Below the pieces are notes generated by a model. It was not told where the DNA came from. It did not search any database and was given only the letters and a program-made list of their open reading frames with translations. Both the position numbers and the translations under genes were made by a program. DNA of 64,000 nt from Chelydra serpentina (taxonomy: Eukaryota; Chordata; Testudines; Chelydridae): the NCBI GenBank assembly GCA_037349315.1, contig JBAIAC010000040.1, positions 17,626,001 through 17,690,000 of the forward strand, read 5' to 3'. This document shows, piece by piece, positions 25,701-36,998 of this stretch (positions are counted from its first letter, which is position 1; each line of letters opens with the position of its first letter).

Positions 25701-28700
25701 GTTTTTAGAAAGAGCAATCATATCTCCTCTCAGCCTAAGTGGTTGTTATTAAATTAACTGGGTCCTAAAAGGTAATCATTTCTTCTTAAAGGAAAAATTA
25801 ACGCCTCATTTTGCCATGACAGATTCCTATGTGCACACACATTCTTGGTATGTTTGTTGATGCTGTCTTGTTTGATTCCTCTCTAAGTTGTATATCACCC
25901 TTTAATAGGATGCTCATGAACTATTCCATGTCCTTACATCTTCGTTGGAAGATGAGCGAGATCGTCAGCCCCGGATCACCCATTTGTTTGATGTGCATTC
26001 ATTAGAGGTAAAACTGTATAATAATGTTATTTCCTTTTTCCTTTAAAGTGATAGAGCCTATTTAGGTACTAAATATGCAATGCTGTTCTTCCATCTTTGG
26101 ATAAAAATGAATGAATAAAACTAGCAAATTGAAAAAGAAAACTTTGCAAAGCAATATAATATTTTAGTACTTTGCATTTATAGTGACCCAGTCATGCAAG
26201 GAGCTGAGCGTCCTCAATGCCCATTAACATCAGTGGGAGTTGAGGGCACTCAGCATCACATAGGATTGGGTCCACAGCGCCATCCGTTTGAGAATCTCAG
26301 TATATTGTATGGATGGACTATAGGAATTGCCATAATGGCCCAGACCATTGGTCCATCTAATCAGGTATCCTGTCTCTAACAGTTGTCAATACACCAGGTG
26401 CTTTAGAGAGAGTTGCGAGAAACTATATAATGGACAATTATGGAATAAACTACTCAGAGGAGATGTTTCTTCCTAATTTTCCACAATTAGCAGTTGACTT
26501 ATTCCCTGAAACATGAAGGTTTAAATCTCTTCTACATTTTTATTCAGTCTAATATAACTGGATGTTCTATCTGTTAAGCTTTTATCAATTGTTGTAAGCT
26601 CTCAGTATCTTGTTGCTACAAGTTCCAGCGTTCACGGTGTGTTATGTAAAAAACACTTCTTTTGTCCATTTTAAATTCATTGCTTTTCGGTTTCATTGGT
26701 TGTCCCTAAGTATTAATTTTTTAAAGGTACAATTTTTAGACTAAAATGAGAGCATATTTAAGATTTTGTGTTTTTTAAGGTGAGATTTAATACAATCTTT
26801 TCCCCTCCTCTGTAGCAGTCAGAAATAACCCAAAAGCAAATAAGCTGCAGGACAAGAGGTAACATTTTCTCCCTTAAAAAATGTGAAATGTGCATATTTA
26901 CTTATAGACATGGCAACAGTAGTTATTGAAGTAATATTACTATTATTTGATCTGTTTCCAGTGACCTGGAATATATCTTTAATTAACATTGTCTTTGGAT
27001 ACATTTAAAGATTTGTAAACAGAAAGTAAAGTGTTTTTAAAAAACCTGGGTTTTAACAGCTGTAAAAAAAAAAACAACCCCTGAGAAATAAAAAATCCAG
27101 GCATTATAATGATCATGATGAACATGGAAGTACTAAATATTAAAGACAGTTACAACTTTGTATTTTAGGGTCACTTCACCCCATGTCAAGTCACTGGAAG
27201 TCTCAACATCCTTTTCATGGAAGGCTGACCAGTAACATGCTTTGCAAACACTGCAAACACCAGGTACAACCATTTGTGTGTTTTAATTATAAACAAATTA
27301 AAAAGGAAAGCTTAATCAAAGCACATTCTAGTGGATTCTTTAATGACAAGTACCATCTTTTGTTTTATTTTGTGCAATCCTGAAAACGTGCAGGATTGGG
27401 GCCTTATATTGTAAGCACACCATGGCAAGAACTTTGTTTTCATATTTGTCTGTAAAGTGCCTACCATAGCATTAGTACTGTACAAATATGTAATAATAAT
27501 AATGAAAAAAACAAAATTGTGACCATGCTTTGTTTTATAAGTGTGGTGATTGTAACTTAAATATTGCTTTTAGTATTTGACTTTCACTTGCAGACACATT
27601 CTTGTTATAGGAAAAATCCGGTAGCACAGGTAGCATTTTAAGACTTGGTCATTCAGTCTTTAAACAGCCAATGTTCCTATTGATTCTTATGCAGTAAATG
27701 TGGGATTGGGACAGGAATGTTGACTTCTGTGCTGGACAGAGGAAACAGTACCTAATGCTTACAGAATATCTTCTGCTGCCATGGAAAAATTCTACTCAAA
27801 TATTTCCAAAACAATTTCCAAAACTCTTTCTTTACAGAAAAAAAAGAACCTTCCCTCCACTGAACTAACCAGAAGATATTTTTACCAGATCTTTGAATTG
27901 TTTGTAACTAATTTTGCTGTATTTAGAAATACAAATCCAGATCAGATTATATCTAGTTAGAGAGTGCTCAGGCCTGTTTGATTAGACTGAAGGTGGACTG
28001 TAGCGCTGTGCACATGTGAACTGTTTTCTTTCAGAGTCCTGTGAGGTGTGATACATTTGACAGTCTTTCGCTGAGTATTCCAGCAGCCATGTGGGTATGT
28101 GCTTTCTTCTGAAGCGTGAGCCATTCTGTACTACATGCTGCCTTATAGTCAAAGCTTTATTCTAGACTCTAGTCCTGTGTCTGAATTTAAGATGATGGGG
28201 TGAAATTGTAAATCAGTAATTTTAGAATTAATTTTATGACATTTTATTAATTTTTGTTGTTGTTTTAGTAGATTTTCCTGATTCAGTATCTTACTCTGAA
28301 CATAGTGGAGCAAATTTCTAGCTGAGGTAACCAAGTGTAACTTCATTGATATCAATGGAGTTATCTGCCTACACCAGTGATAAATTTGGCCCTGTCTCAT
28401 ATCTAGAGATACTGAAGTGCAACTTGAGGGCCATGTGTTTCCTGCAAAGTCCTAGAATGTGCCTCTGCTTGTTTTCTCCCTTTGATTAGAGTGAGAACAA
28501 AGCTGCCAAATTGTAGGCTGTTAGAGCTGGTGATTTCAAGGAAGAAGCCATTTGTGTTAATCTCTAAAGCAGTGTTTCTCAACCTTTTTAATACAAGGGA
28601 CCAGCTTGCTGCCTTTCTAAACTGTGTCAGGTAGATCTCAGAGACCAGTGCCGGTCCACCGACCGGTCGTCAAGAAACACTGCTCTAAGGGAGATACAAG

Positions 28701-31700
28701 TCTGGACAAATATTATGGTTGTGTGCAAAGTTATTATTAGATTACCAATAGTCCACTTGTATGCAAAATTTGTGTGGTCCTTGGTATTGCAAAGTTTGGG
28801 CCCCTCATATACTGTGTGCTCCAAGTTTGTGTCTCCAGACAAGGGGTCTGTTATCCCCTTTGTGTGTTCATGGAACAGCCATTTGCATCCCTAGGAGTTT
28901 TGTGATTCATAGGGTGAACAGAACCAGGCTTTTGACACTTTTGTGCTAGTTTCCTACTTTCATACCCAGATCACCATCAGTTGAAGATGACCCCAGCTCA
29001 CCATCAGTATAGATTTTGCCATCAAAAAGATGGCTAAAAATAACAAGAAAGCAACTAATACATGAGACGTAAAATACAGCCAGAAGGCCACATTCCTGCG
29101 CGGCAAGGGGTTGGGCTGCAGAAGGTGTTTCATGGGACACTGTGTAATTGTGAAGGGAAGTATTGTAAGAGGACCAGGGATCTACTGGTTCAAAACCCCA
29201 CTAAGAAGTTTGGAAGTGTCATGGAACAAATTACCGAGGGAAGTAATGGAATCTCTGTTACTGGAGGTTTTTAAGAACAGGTTAGACAAACCTGTCAGGG
29301 ATAGTCTAGATAATACTTAGTCCTGTCTTAGTGCCGGGGATTAGACTAAATGACCTTTTGAGGTCTCTTCCAGTCTTACGATCCTATGGCTACTACTTCT
29401 GCACATAGACTATAACAGCTTCCAAGGATAAACTGGGTGGAAGGAGGAGGCTTCCATTCCCCCACCAACTTTGTATATGTTCTCTGCTCAAAGCCCTTCT
29501 ATTCTAGCTTTGTGGAGGAGCCAGGATTTAGCTCAGGATGTATTAATTCCTATTAAATAGATGACTAAAATCCTTTAACAGAATTTAATTGTGTGCATAA
29601 TAAAATCAGTGCACAGTTGTTTTTTCTCATACTCAGGGTCGTCCTATGACACTGGACCACTGCCTCCACCATTTCATCTCTTCTGAATCAGTAAAGGATG
29701 TTGTATGTGACAATTGCACTAAAGTATGTAATTTTAATTTATATACTCTTCCAGCTCAGTTTCTAGATCAAGTGACTCAGAGTCAGGACTCCTAGGTTCT
29801 ACTTCTTGCACTGCTGCTGACTTGCTGAACCCTCGGTTTCCTCACCTCTGAAGTGAGGATACTACCTCACAGGGTGTTAGGAGTCTTAAATTATTCGTAG
29901 TTTGTAAAGCACTTTACAGATCCTGCAATACTCAGTGATTGCCAAGTATTAAATTTTTTAATGTCTTGGGTGGGTTTTTCTTCCTGATCTCTAAACATTG
30001 TTTTACAACTATTTTGTAGCTTGACTGTAGCACAGGGAGCAAGAGTAACGTGTCTAAGATCAGACAGAGAATGGCTAAAGGTTAGACTTGAACCCAGAAC
30101 TTTTGTGTTCATGGGCACTTTCTATAAATGTTTCTATTTAGTTTCACTTCTTAATTCTCATGCACTGGTATAGTTCTGCACTTCTGAGGTTACAAACAGC
30201 TGGGAAATGGTTAAATCTAAACAAACTGTTTAAACCTGAGCATAGCCCTAGATAAGAAACTACTATTTTTTGGCATATGCACATTCCCAATATTGGTTTG
30301 TGTAATTTAGTATTATGGATAATTAAATGGCTATAATTGTGTTTCCTTTGGTTTCAGATTCAGGCAGAAGGGACACTGAATGGGCAAACCACAGAAAACC
30401 AGAGAACAACATTTGTTAAACAATTAAAGCTAGGGAAGGTGAGACAAATTGATCTGGCAAATTTATTTTTAAAGCCTCTACAGTAGTGTCTTCTTAAACA
30501 ATCCAGTGACTTATCTCTTCAGTCTGTTATTTTGATACCCACTTCTTGGCATTGAGCTTGGAGACCATTCATATTCTATTTTGCACTTAAATGTGAGCTC
30601 AGTTGGCAGTTTTGTATGCCATAACACCTTGACTCAGCAAAGCACGTAAGCCTATGCTTAACGTTAAACACATGAATAATCTCACTTTAATTCTACAGTG
30701 TGTGTAAACATGTAATGCTGAGTTGTGGTTTATATGTTCCTTGAGATTCAGCAATAAAAATATGTGATTCTGTATTTCAGTGGTGTATGAAGTAATTCCC
30801 GTATATATTTTGTTAAACACTTTGCCATCCCAAAGGATCTTAAGCAATTGCATGTTCTTAAAATAAATAAATAAACCCCATTCTGAATGCAGGTGATTGG
30901 GAGGGTGAACATGGTAGTAAATGGCTGAAACAACTTAGATTGTTCTGTGTTTGTACAGCACATTGCATAACTGGGTCTCTGACTAGAGCTCCTAAGCACT
31001 ACAGTATTGCTAATACTGTAACTTAATTGAAAGAGACAGTAAAACCCTGTGCTGCATTTTGGGTGTAAAACAATGTAACTGTTTGATTCTGTTTTCCATG
31101 GCGCTTGCTCGTTTCACTCTGACCAGCCACAAAAACACTGCACTTGAAAACTTAGCTCTGGTTACAGTATAATAGCACTAACTGCAAGGGACCCGGATCC
31201 TCTGTCCCCAAGGGATTATATTGATCAGAATCTTTGGTCTGCGCTGGACAAGTTTAAAAAGATTTTGGATGAGTCTTTTAGAAACATGCATGTGCTTTTA
31301 TTGACTTTTCCCACATGTGGCAAACCCTGTTAATTTTGTCCTAATAAAATTCTACCTAATAAATTATGGTTAATTCTATTATTAAGATTATAATAATAGA
31401 ATTATAATATTTATAATAATATTATCTATAATAATTAAGGTTACTTCTACCTAATAAATGATGGTAGTGTTATTAGGAACCTCTCTTCTAACTGTCAGGC
31501 TTTATACTTTGTATTATAGGTATTACTTCTAATGGGCTTACATACAGATATAGTAGCAGATGAGAAACCAGTTTAGTATCCCACTTCCCCATTCACTCTC
31601 TTGGACTTTAATTCTAGTTCCAAGAATATACTTTTAAATCAAGCCGTCGTTTCTTCCTATTTTTAATATGTCTGTTGACATTGTATTTCTGTGGAATGTG

Positions 31701-34700
31701 CTTGAAGCTCCCTCAGTGTCTGTGTATCCACCTGCAAAGGCTGAGCTGGTCAGACCAAGGCATGCCTCTGAAACGTCATGAACATGTGCAGTTCAATGAG
31801 TTCCTGATCATGGACATCTACAAATACCACCTCCCTGTCCATAAATCAAGCCAGCATGATCTACACCAGAAAGGCAATCCATGGATATTGTCTGAAACAA
31901 AGGATGGGTCAGCAGTAAAAGCCTCAGGTATTTGATCTGAAAATAAAAAATATCAGGTAGTTTGTCAGTGTATAAGAATAAATATATTTATTTTGATTTA
32001 TACTAAAACCTAGGAAGATCCCCTTTCCCAGCAGGCTTTGGCCCCATGACATATATTTAAAATACAGTTCATACAAATTTACTGTTCACTTCCATTCCAA
32101 AATTCTTGGAGCATAGGTGGGCTGTGGAGAACTGGGCTGCTTTTGCCCCCAAAGGATGAGTCAGTTCCAAAGTCAATAGGCCCTCACAGAGAATGTCTTG
32201 TTAGTAGACCACCACTTTTAAACCAAGGGAGCTCCAACTATGGCTGTATTGCAGGGGGAGTGCAGACCCTGGAGCTCTCATGTAATGTGGTCACAATCAG
32301 ACCCTGTGTCAAAACTAATGTTGAAATTGCAGTTCAAGGTATACATTATACAGTGTTTAACTAGAAGACAAACCCTTATTCATGCGAGGAATCCCATAGA
32401 GTTCAGGGGGCCTGTTCACATAGGAAAGAGTTCATAGGATCATGTGTCAAAAACTGTGCATTTGAAAAATGGCCCTGGATCCAATCAGCCTTCAGTGTGG
32501 AGGGTGCCCATTAAAGTCAGAATTCAGCTCTAAAGAAGTCTTCTGTTGGCAGGAAGAGCCATTGAGGAGGCGTTAGGCATGCAGACTGTGCCCTTGCTTG
32601 ATAACGCCACAACTTTTTGCTTAAAGAAATAAACAAAATCATCACAAACTTGAGCAAACTGTTTCCAATCTGTATGGCTATATTGTATCACATCATTAGA
32701 GCTTAATTCCCTTGTTGCTGCTGGTTCCAACTCTTTAATTACTTGAATCGAAGGCTAACTACTACTTCAAATAACCCAAATTGAGCAGAGCTCTTGCAAC
32801 CACATTCTTCTGTAAGCTGTTAACAGTTGTCCTTGGATATAATGCTCGCCTTCCTCATTAGGGGATCGTGAGGTTTAATTAATTAATGTTGTAAAGTGCT
32901 TTCAGATTCTCTAATGAAAGGTGCCATAGAGAGTACAGGGCTATTATTTGTAATATTAATAGTTAAGCTGCACATCAGTTAAATCACTGAATTTATAATT
33001 TCTCTGGCAGATCTGGAGCAGACATGTAGCACTAAATCATTCTTTATGAATGGCGCCTGCTCTCCTTCATTATTAACATCCCAGATAACTTTCCCACTTG
33101 CAGTAGTTCCAGACTGCAGGTAAGTCAGACTTTTGAAGTTATTTTATAATTTCTGTCTGTGCTTAAAACTGATGTAAGTCAGGGATCGGCAACCTTTGGC
33201 ACGTGGCCCATCAGGGAAATCTGCTGGCGGGCCAGGAGGGTTTGTTTACCTGCAGCGTTCGCAGGTTCGGCCGATTGCAACTCCCACTGGTCGCAGTTCG
33301 CCGTTCCAGGCCAATGGAGGCTGCGGAAAGCGGCGTGGGCCAAGGGATGTGCTGGCTGCTGCTTCCCGCAGTCCCCATTGGCCTGGAACAGCAAACTGTG
33401 GCCAGTGGGAGCTGCGATCGGCCGAACCTGCGGACGCTGCAGGTAAACAAACCGTCCCGGCCCGCCAGCGGATTTCCCTGATGGGCCGCGTGCCAAAGGT
33501 TGCCGATCCCTGATATAGGTTATAGTTTCCTTTATTCTATCTTTACTGGGATTCGGTAGCCACAGAATTTACCATTTATCCCAGCTACTGCAGGTGTCGT
33601 CCTCGTTAGCAAAGGATTTCTATCCCTTGCTGTTTGGGTGATTTGTCAGTTCTGCTCTGCTCCCTGTGTCCCCAGCTAGTAAAAGTTATGTGGATTATAA
33701 GTGAAGAGTTCAAAATCTCCTTTCTCCCAAATCTCCTTTCAAAATCTCCTTTTTCTGGTTGCTTTTGCTCTGATGGCTGCTGCAGGAAAAAAAATCAGGA
33801 GTGGAGCAAGGTTCTTACTGCAGAGCCATCATCTTATAACTGCTGCCTCTTCCCTCATGTCTCCCTTTTCTTTTCTCTTGACTTTTGAGAACAAATAGGT
33901 GTTTGTCATTTCTTGTAGACTTTTAAAAAAAAATCTTGTATTTAAGGAGCCTGTTTTTCAGAGCTGTGTGCTCGCTGCTCCCTGCAACTTCTGTTGGAGC
34001 TGTGGGCACTCCGCTTTTGTGATGATCAGGCCAAAAACTTGTCCTGTTAAATATTTTTCCCAGAGCTCTCCTAGTTTTTGAGAATATTCACTTTTCCCAT
34101 GTGGCTGATGTATAGTTCCTATAACATCTGTCTTATCTGTAATCATGTATCTTTTCCCTGGGGTATATACTGACTTAAGGTATTCCTTGTCTTTGCTCGC
34201 ACCATGTGTCATGACCTGTTCCGGGGGGGCAGCAATGGCTGTTTTACAGCCCACATGCTTGCTGAGATGCACAGGTTAGAAAAACAGGTGCATGGAGCAA
34301 GTACTTGAGAGGCTTCCATTATTATATAGGGATGGTGTCGTGTAGTTTTGTGTTTTTTTCTGTTAAAATCACATGTCCTGGGATAACTTTTACCATTAAC
34401 ACTGCTGTAGAACTTAGTACTCACATACTAAAGGAAACAGGTGGGAGGCCTCCCTGCAAAATTCAGAGCCGGTGTGCTACACAGTATGCAGTGGCCCTCT
34501 CTAGAATACAGTCCAGAACCTGCTTTCATTAATACTCAAAGCAGCAGTTCGGTTCTCTTGATTGGAGAAGAGTGAAGCACTTGGACAATCGCAGTGAAAG
34601 TCTGAGGTGTTATGAGGGAATGTGCTGGTGTGAGTGCGCATCTCTTAAGAAGGGGTCCACGGAATGAAAAACATGCTTTAGAATGAACTTGCTACTGTAA

Positions 34701-35047
34701 ATATAGTGACTGGGGATTCTCCGGGTACACGTTTGATACACAAGTGCTGCTGACCCCTTCCTTTCTCTCATTTGCCCTTCAGTTCCCCAGTGTATCTCTA
34801 CCGTCTGATGGCTGTTGTAGTTCATCATGGGGACATGCACTCTGGACACTTTGTGACCTATCGCCGCTCTCCGCCTTCTCCCAAGACCGCACTCTCGGTT
34901 AGTAACCAGTGGTTGTGGATTTCCGATGACACTGTGCGCAAAGCTAGTTTGCAAGAAGTGCTTTCATCTAGTGCTTACCTGCTCTTTTATGAACGTGCTC
35001 ACTCAAGAGTGCAGCACCAAACTCAGGAGTTCAGGGCTGAAGAATGA
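19299..35047 (+). CDS. USP30: USP30, mitochondrial outer-membrane deubiquitinase (13 coding exons, complete)
   Basis: USP30 is a cysteine protease that removes ubiquitin (notably Lys6-linked chains) from mitochondrial outer-membrane proteins and opposes PINK1/Parkin mitophagy. Exons: 19299-19360, 20396-20505, 21639-21821, 23757-23860, 25909-26007, 26816-26858, 27169-27263, 28035-28094, 29637-29723, 30358-30438, 31708-31927, 33011-33119, 34783-35047. All introns are GT-AG and the exons join to 1518 nt (505 residues; human 517). The product has an N-terminal membrane segment (about residues 29-47, GVVGGIAAALAAG) followed by basic ERKKRRKG, and a USP domain opening GNTCFMNSLLQ with catalytic Cys70. 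CKHC and CDNC pairs lie where USP zinc ligands are expected. The His box is SGHFVTYRR (His440). The third triad residue is Ser465 in QWLWISDD, the serine peculiar to USP30. The start gives a shorter N-terminus than human. The exon 11 acceptor has a poor pyrimidine tract but is fixed by homology and frame. Confidence 0.96.
21080..21200. repeat. Palindromic interspersed module in USP30 intron 2
   Basis: Arms CCTGGAAACACTTATCAATG / GTGAATGTTAGCAGG and CATGTG-type central repeats form an imperfect palindrome of the family seen through the window. It is followed by a TTATTATTATT tract. Confidence 0.5.
22291..23205. mobile_element. Probable non-autonomous DNA transposon in USP30 intron 3
   Basis: The left end GGCAGGGTGATTTAAATCA is matched in inverted orientation by the right end (GGCAGGGTGGATAAAAATCA on the minus strand). 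No clear target duplication was found, so the family is uncertain. No transposase frame is visible. Confidence 0.5.
24341..25055. mobile_element. Tc/mariner-type MITE, about 715 bp, TA target duplication
   Basis: Terminal inverted repeats CAGTAGATTCTGC and GCAGAATCTACTG are flanked by TA on both sides (24339-24340, 25056-25057). The CAGT start and TA duplication fit a pogo/Tigger-like element. The GC-rich interior has its own inverted segments (GCAGGTTTGCGGGGATGCAG and the related GCAGGTTTGCAAGGGTGCAG). The open frames inside it are not transposase. It lies in USP30 intron 4. Confidence 0.8.
25400..25745 (-). mobile_element. CR1-related LINE fragment
   Basis: GGACTGGATGGGACCTCGTG, ATCAAGTCCAGTCCCCTGC, GGGAGGCTGTTCCAGAACCT and TTAGAAAACCTTCTCC follow CR1 3'-end order in reverse complement, so the element lies on the minus strand. 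It is in USP30 intron 4 and coding frames are destroyed. Confidence 0.75.
26315..26720 (-). mobile_element. CR1-like fragment (second subfamily)
   Basis: Starts GGAATTGCCATAATGGCCCA, with CCATTGGTCCATCTAATCAG and TATCCTGTCTCTAACAGT, a pattern widespread in turtle DNA and usually assigned to CR1. Orientation is inferred by analogy with the other reverse-oriented copies. It lies in USP30 intron 5. Confidence 0.55.
28570..28682. mobile_element. hAT-type MITE, 113 bp
   Basis: Left end CAGTGTTTCTCAACCTTTTT; right end AAGAAACACTG. The flanking octamers CTCTAAAG (28562-28569) and CTCTAAGG (28683-28690) match at 7 of 8 positions. It lies in USP30 intron 8 with no coding capacity. Confidence 0.85.
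29205..29395 (+). mobile_element. CR1 3' end
   Basis: Contains GGAGGTTTTTAAGAACAGGT, TTAGACAAACCTGTCAGGGA and GACCTTTTGAGGTCTCTTCC, the sense-strand CR1 3' terminus. It lies in USP30 intron 8, same orientation as the gene. Confidence 0.8.
29770..29935 (+). repeat. MIR-like SINE
   Basis: CAGGACTCCTAGGTTCTACT, CTGCTGACTTGCTGAACC, CGGTTTCCTCACCTCTGAAG and GTAAAGCACTTTACAGATCC follow the order of the MIR core and 3' region. Diverged copy in USP30 intron 9. Confidence 0.65.
30015..30115 (-). repeat. MIR-like SINE, reverse orientation
   Basis: Plus strand shows CACAGGGAGCAAGAGTAACG, AGATCAGACAGAGAATGGC and GACTTGAACCCAGAAC, the reverse complement of the MIR 5'/core segment. Confidence 0.55.
32840..32955 (+). 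repeat. MIR-like SINE 3' fragment
   Basis: TTGTAAAGTGCTTTCAGATT and AATGAAAGGTGCCATAGAGA resemble the MIR 3' region. Lies in USP30 intron 11. Confidence 0.55.
33180..33512. mobile_element. Foldback hAT-type MITE, 333 bp, near-perfect whole-length palindrome
   Basis: The left end CAGGGATCGGCAACCTTTGG is repeated inverted at the right end (CCAAAGGTTGCCGATCCCTG). The match continues through most of both arms (ATCAGGGAAATC, GGTTTGTTTACCTGCAGCG, CAGGTTCGGCCGAT, GTTCCAGGCCAATGG), meeting near the centre. Flanking octamers ATGTAAGT (33172-33179) and ATATAGGT (33513-33520) match at 6 of 8 positions. Both strands therefore carry a nearly identical 105-codon open frame, which is a consequence of the palindrome and not a gene. 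It lies in USP30 intron 12, 60 bp after exon 12. Confidence 0.9.
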
Positions 35048-36394
35048 CTTGGACCTCTGGAGAAGGATAAAACTTGAGAGAACTGCTCTTGTGAGATGTA
35101 CATTGCACCTTCTGACTGTTATGCAAATAGCCCACTACATGCCCTTCGATATTCCACTCCTTCCTGGCAATGGTATCTGGCTACTGCAGGGAGCTAGTGT
35201 CTCGTACCAAAACAATGCTGCCCAAAGTTGGTGTGCTAGTGGTGGGCACTCCAGAGTGTGTCTGCATTAGAGAAGCAGGTTTGCTGTTCAGATAATATTC
35301 TCTCTGCACCACAGATTTGAAACATGGGATTTAAACAAGGACTTCCCAGGGCCACATCTTTTTATTCTGATCTGTATGCATGTTTTCGGGTGGAGCTGCT
35401 TAGTGTCACCTTAAGATATTTCTTAGCAGGGGAGCCCTAGAAGTGATTGATGAGAAATTACTGTTCTCAAAGGCAATGATTTAAAAAAAAAAATGAAGTG
35501 CCTTGAGATTATTTAAATGGTTACATTACCATTGTCTACATCTACAATATGTGGATTACATTCTGGTAAACATCTATATCAAAGTGATATGAAGAACTAT
35601 TAACTGAATCATATTTCTTGTCATAACCCCAGCTAAGCAACTAAACAAGTTGTCTCTACCAAACATGCTTGATCCAAAAAAGCCCTTTTCTGTTTTTCTT
35701 TTTTTCCCCTAATATTTCATTTCTTTGTATATCATAGAAGTACTTATGTCTTCAAGAGTGCAAACTGCAGTTTTCTGTTTCAGGGAAATACTCAAATAGT
35801 TGATCAATTAGAACTGAGACACTGATTTGTTGCTCCATATCCTCATACTGTAAGAGCTGTTCAGAGAGAGCAGTATCTGCTAGTAATCACTATGGTAATG
35901 TCTTCTGTCTCTGTAAAACAATTCTATACTGTTGCTTTAGAGCATCAAGTAGACTGTGCCTCTCAGTGCTAATCTTGAAGATGACTGATTGATACTTTAA
36001 ACTCACCTTTCCTACCTTAATGATGAACACTGCCATTCTCTATCATCCCTTCTAATGAATGCCTTCTGATCTGTAATGAAGCTTGAACCGGTTGTGATTG
36101 TGAGCTTGGGACTTGAGGCAATGTGTCATGGTGGGTTAGAATACACACAATTGCATGGGCAGTGGTTGGCACTTAGTCCAGTAAAATAGTACAGCAGCCT
36201 GAACAGGTTGGTATCACTGCATTAGATATTACTATTTTTAAAGAGTTTGATATTAACCGTATATTGCTGCTCTGTGCTCTTTGGTGTGTAAAAAAAGGAG
36301 ACAGGGACATGGGCAAGAAATCCTTTGGGCTGTTTTTAAATTAATGGGGATAAAATGGACAGACGTGGGAGTTCTTTTCTATTTATGTACTTCG

Positions 36395-36488
<94 letters not shown>

Positions 36489-36998
36489 GGAAGTCTGGGG
36501 ATAAAATGGACAGACGTGGGAGTTCTTTTCTATTTATGTACTTCGGGTGTGTGTGTGTGTGTGTGTGTGTAAAAGAGAGGAAGTCTGAACGTCAGACTAG
36601 GTCTTTTCAGTGTAAAACATTGACTGACTTTTCAGACAATATCTACTGCCTCTCTAAAGTAGCTTTTTTTCCTAAAAGTTTTTTTACTGTAACTTTGTAC
36701 ATTTTGGATCCATATCATTCAACTGCCCAATGTTGTTCATACGCATTTGGAGCGTTTTAATAGGAGACTGAAAAAAATAGTCACAAGATCATAGGCTATG
36801 AGTGTATATAATACTTAGCTGAAGTCATTCCAGAGTGAGGATCATAATCCCTACTCAGAATAATGCTCACAACCCAGAGAAGTGTGTATAAATCCATTGA
36901 CCTATCCGGTCCAAAGAAACCTCAGCTTCTGTGTTAGAAGCACTTTTTTTACCTTACTAATTTTATTACTGTTTAAAAAAATATGTAATCCCAATAAA
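35048..36998 (+). other. USP30: USP30 3' UTR, probable polyadenylation signal
   Basis: Noncoding sequence follows the TGA at 35045-35047. An AATAAA at 36993-36998 is a good candidate poly(A) signal, giving a 3' UTR of roughly 1.95 kb. A second AATAAA at 38225-38230 could end a longer form. The tract includes the GT/GA microsatellite at 36395-36587. Confidence 0.55.
36346..36587. repeat. GT/GA microsatellite with 151-bp flank duplication
   Basis: A segment beginning GGGGATAAAATGGACAGACG and ending ATTTATGTACTTCGGG occurs at 36346 and again at 36497 with no visible difference. Each copy is followed by a GT array (long in the first copy, short in the second) and an AG-rich end AGGAAGTCTG. The 159-codon frame across it is low-complexity. 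Confidence 0.9.

Noticed and set aside
33179..33513. Two near-identical 105-codon frames on opposite strands
   Set aside because: Produced by the palindromic MITE; there is no start context or conservation suggesting a protein.
36281..36760. 159-codon frame rich in CVCV and ERER
   Set aside because: Translation of the GT/GA microsatellite in the USP30 3' UTR.
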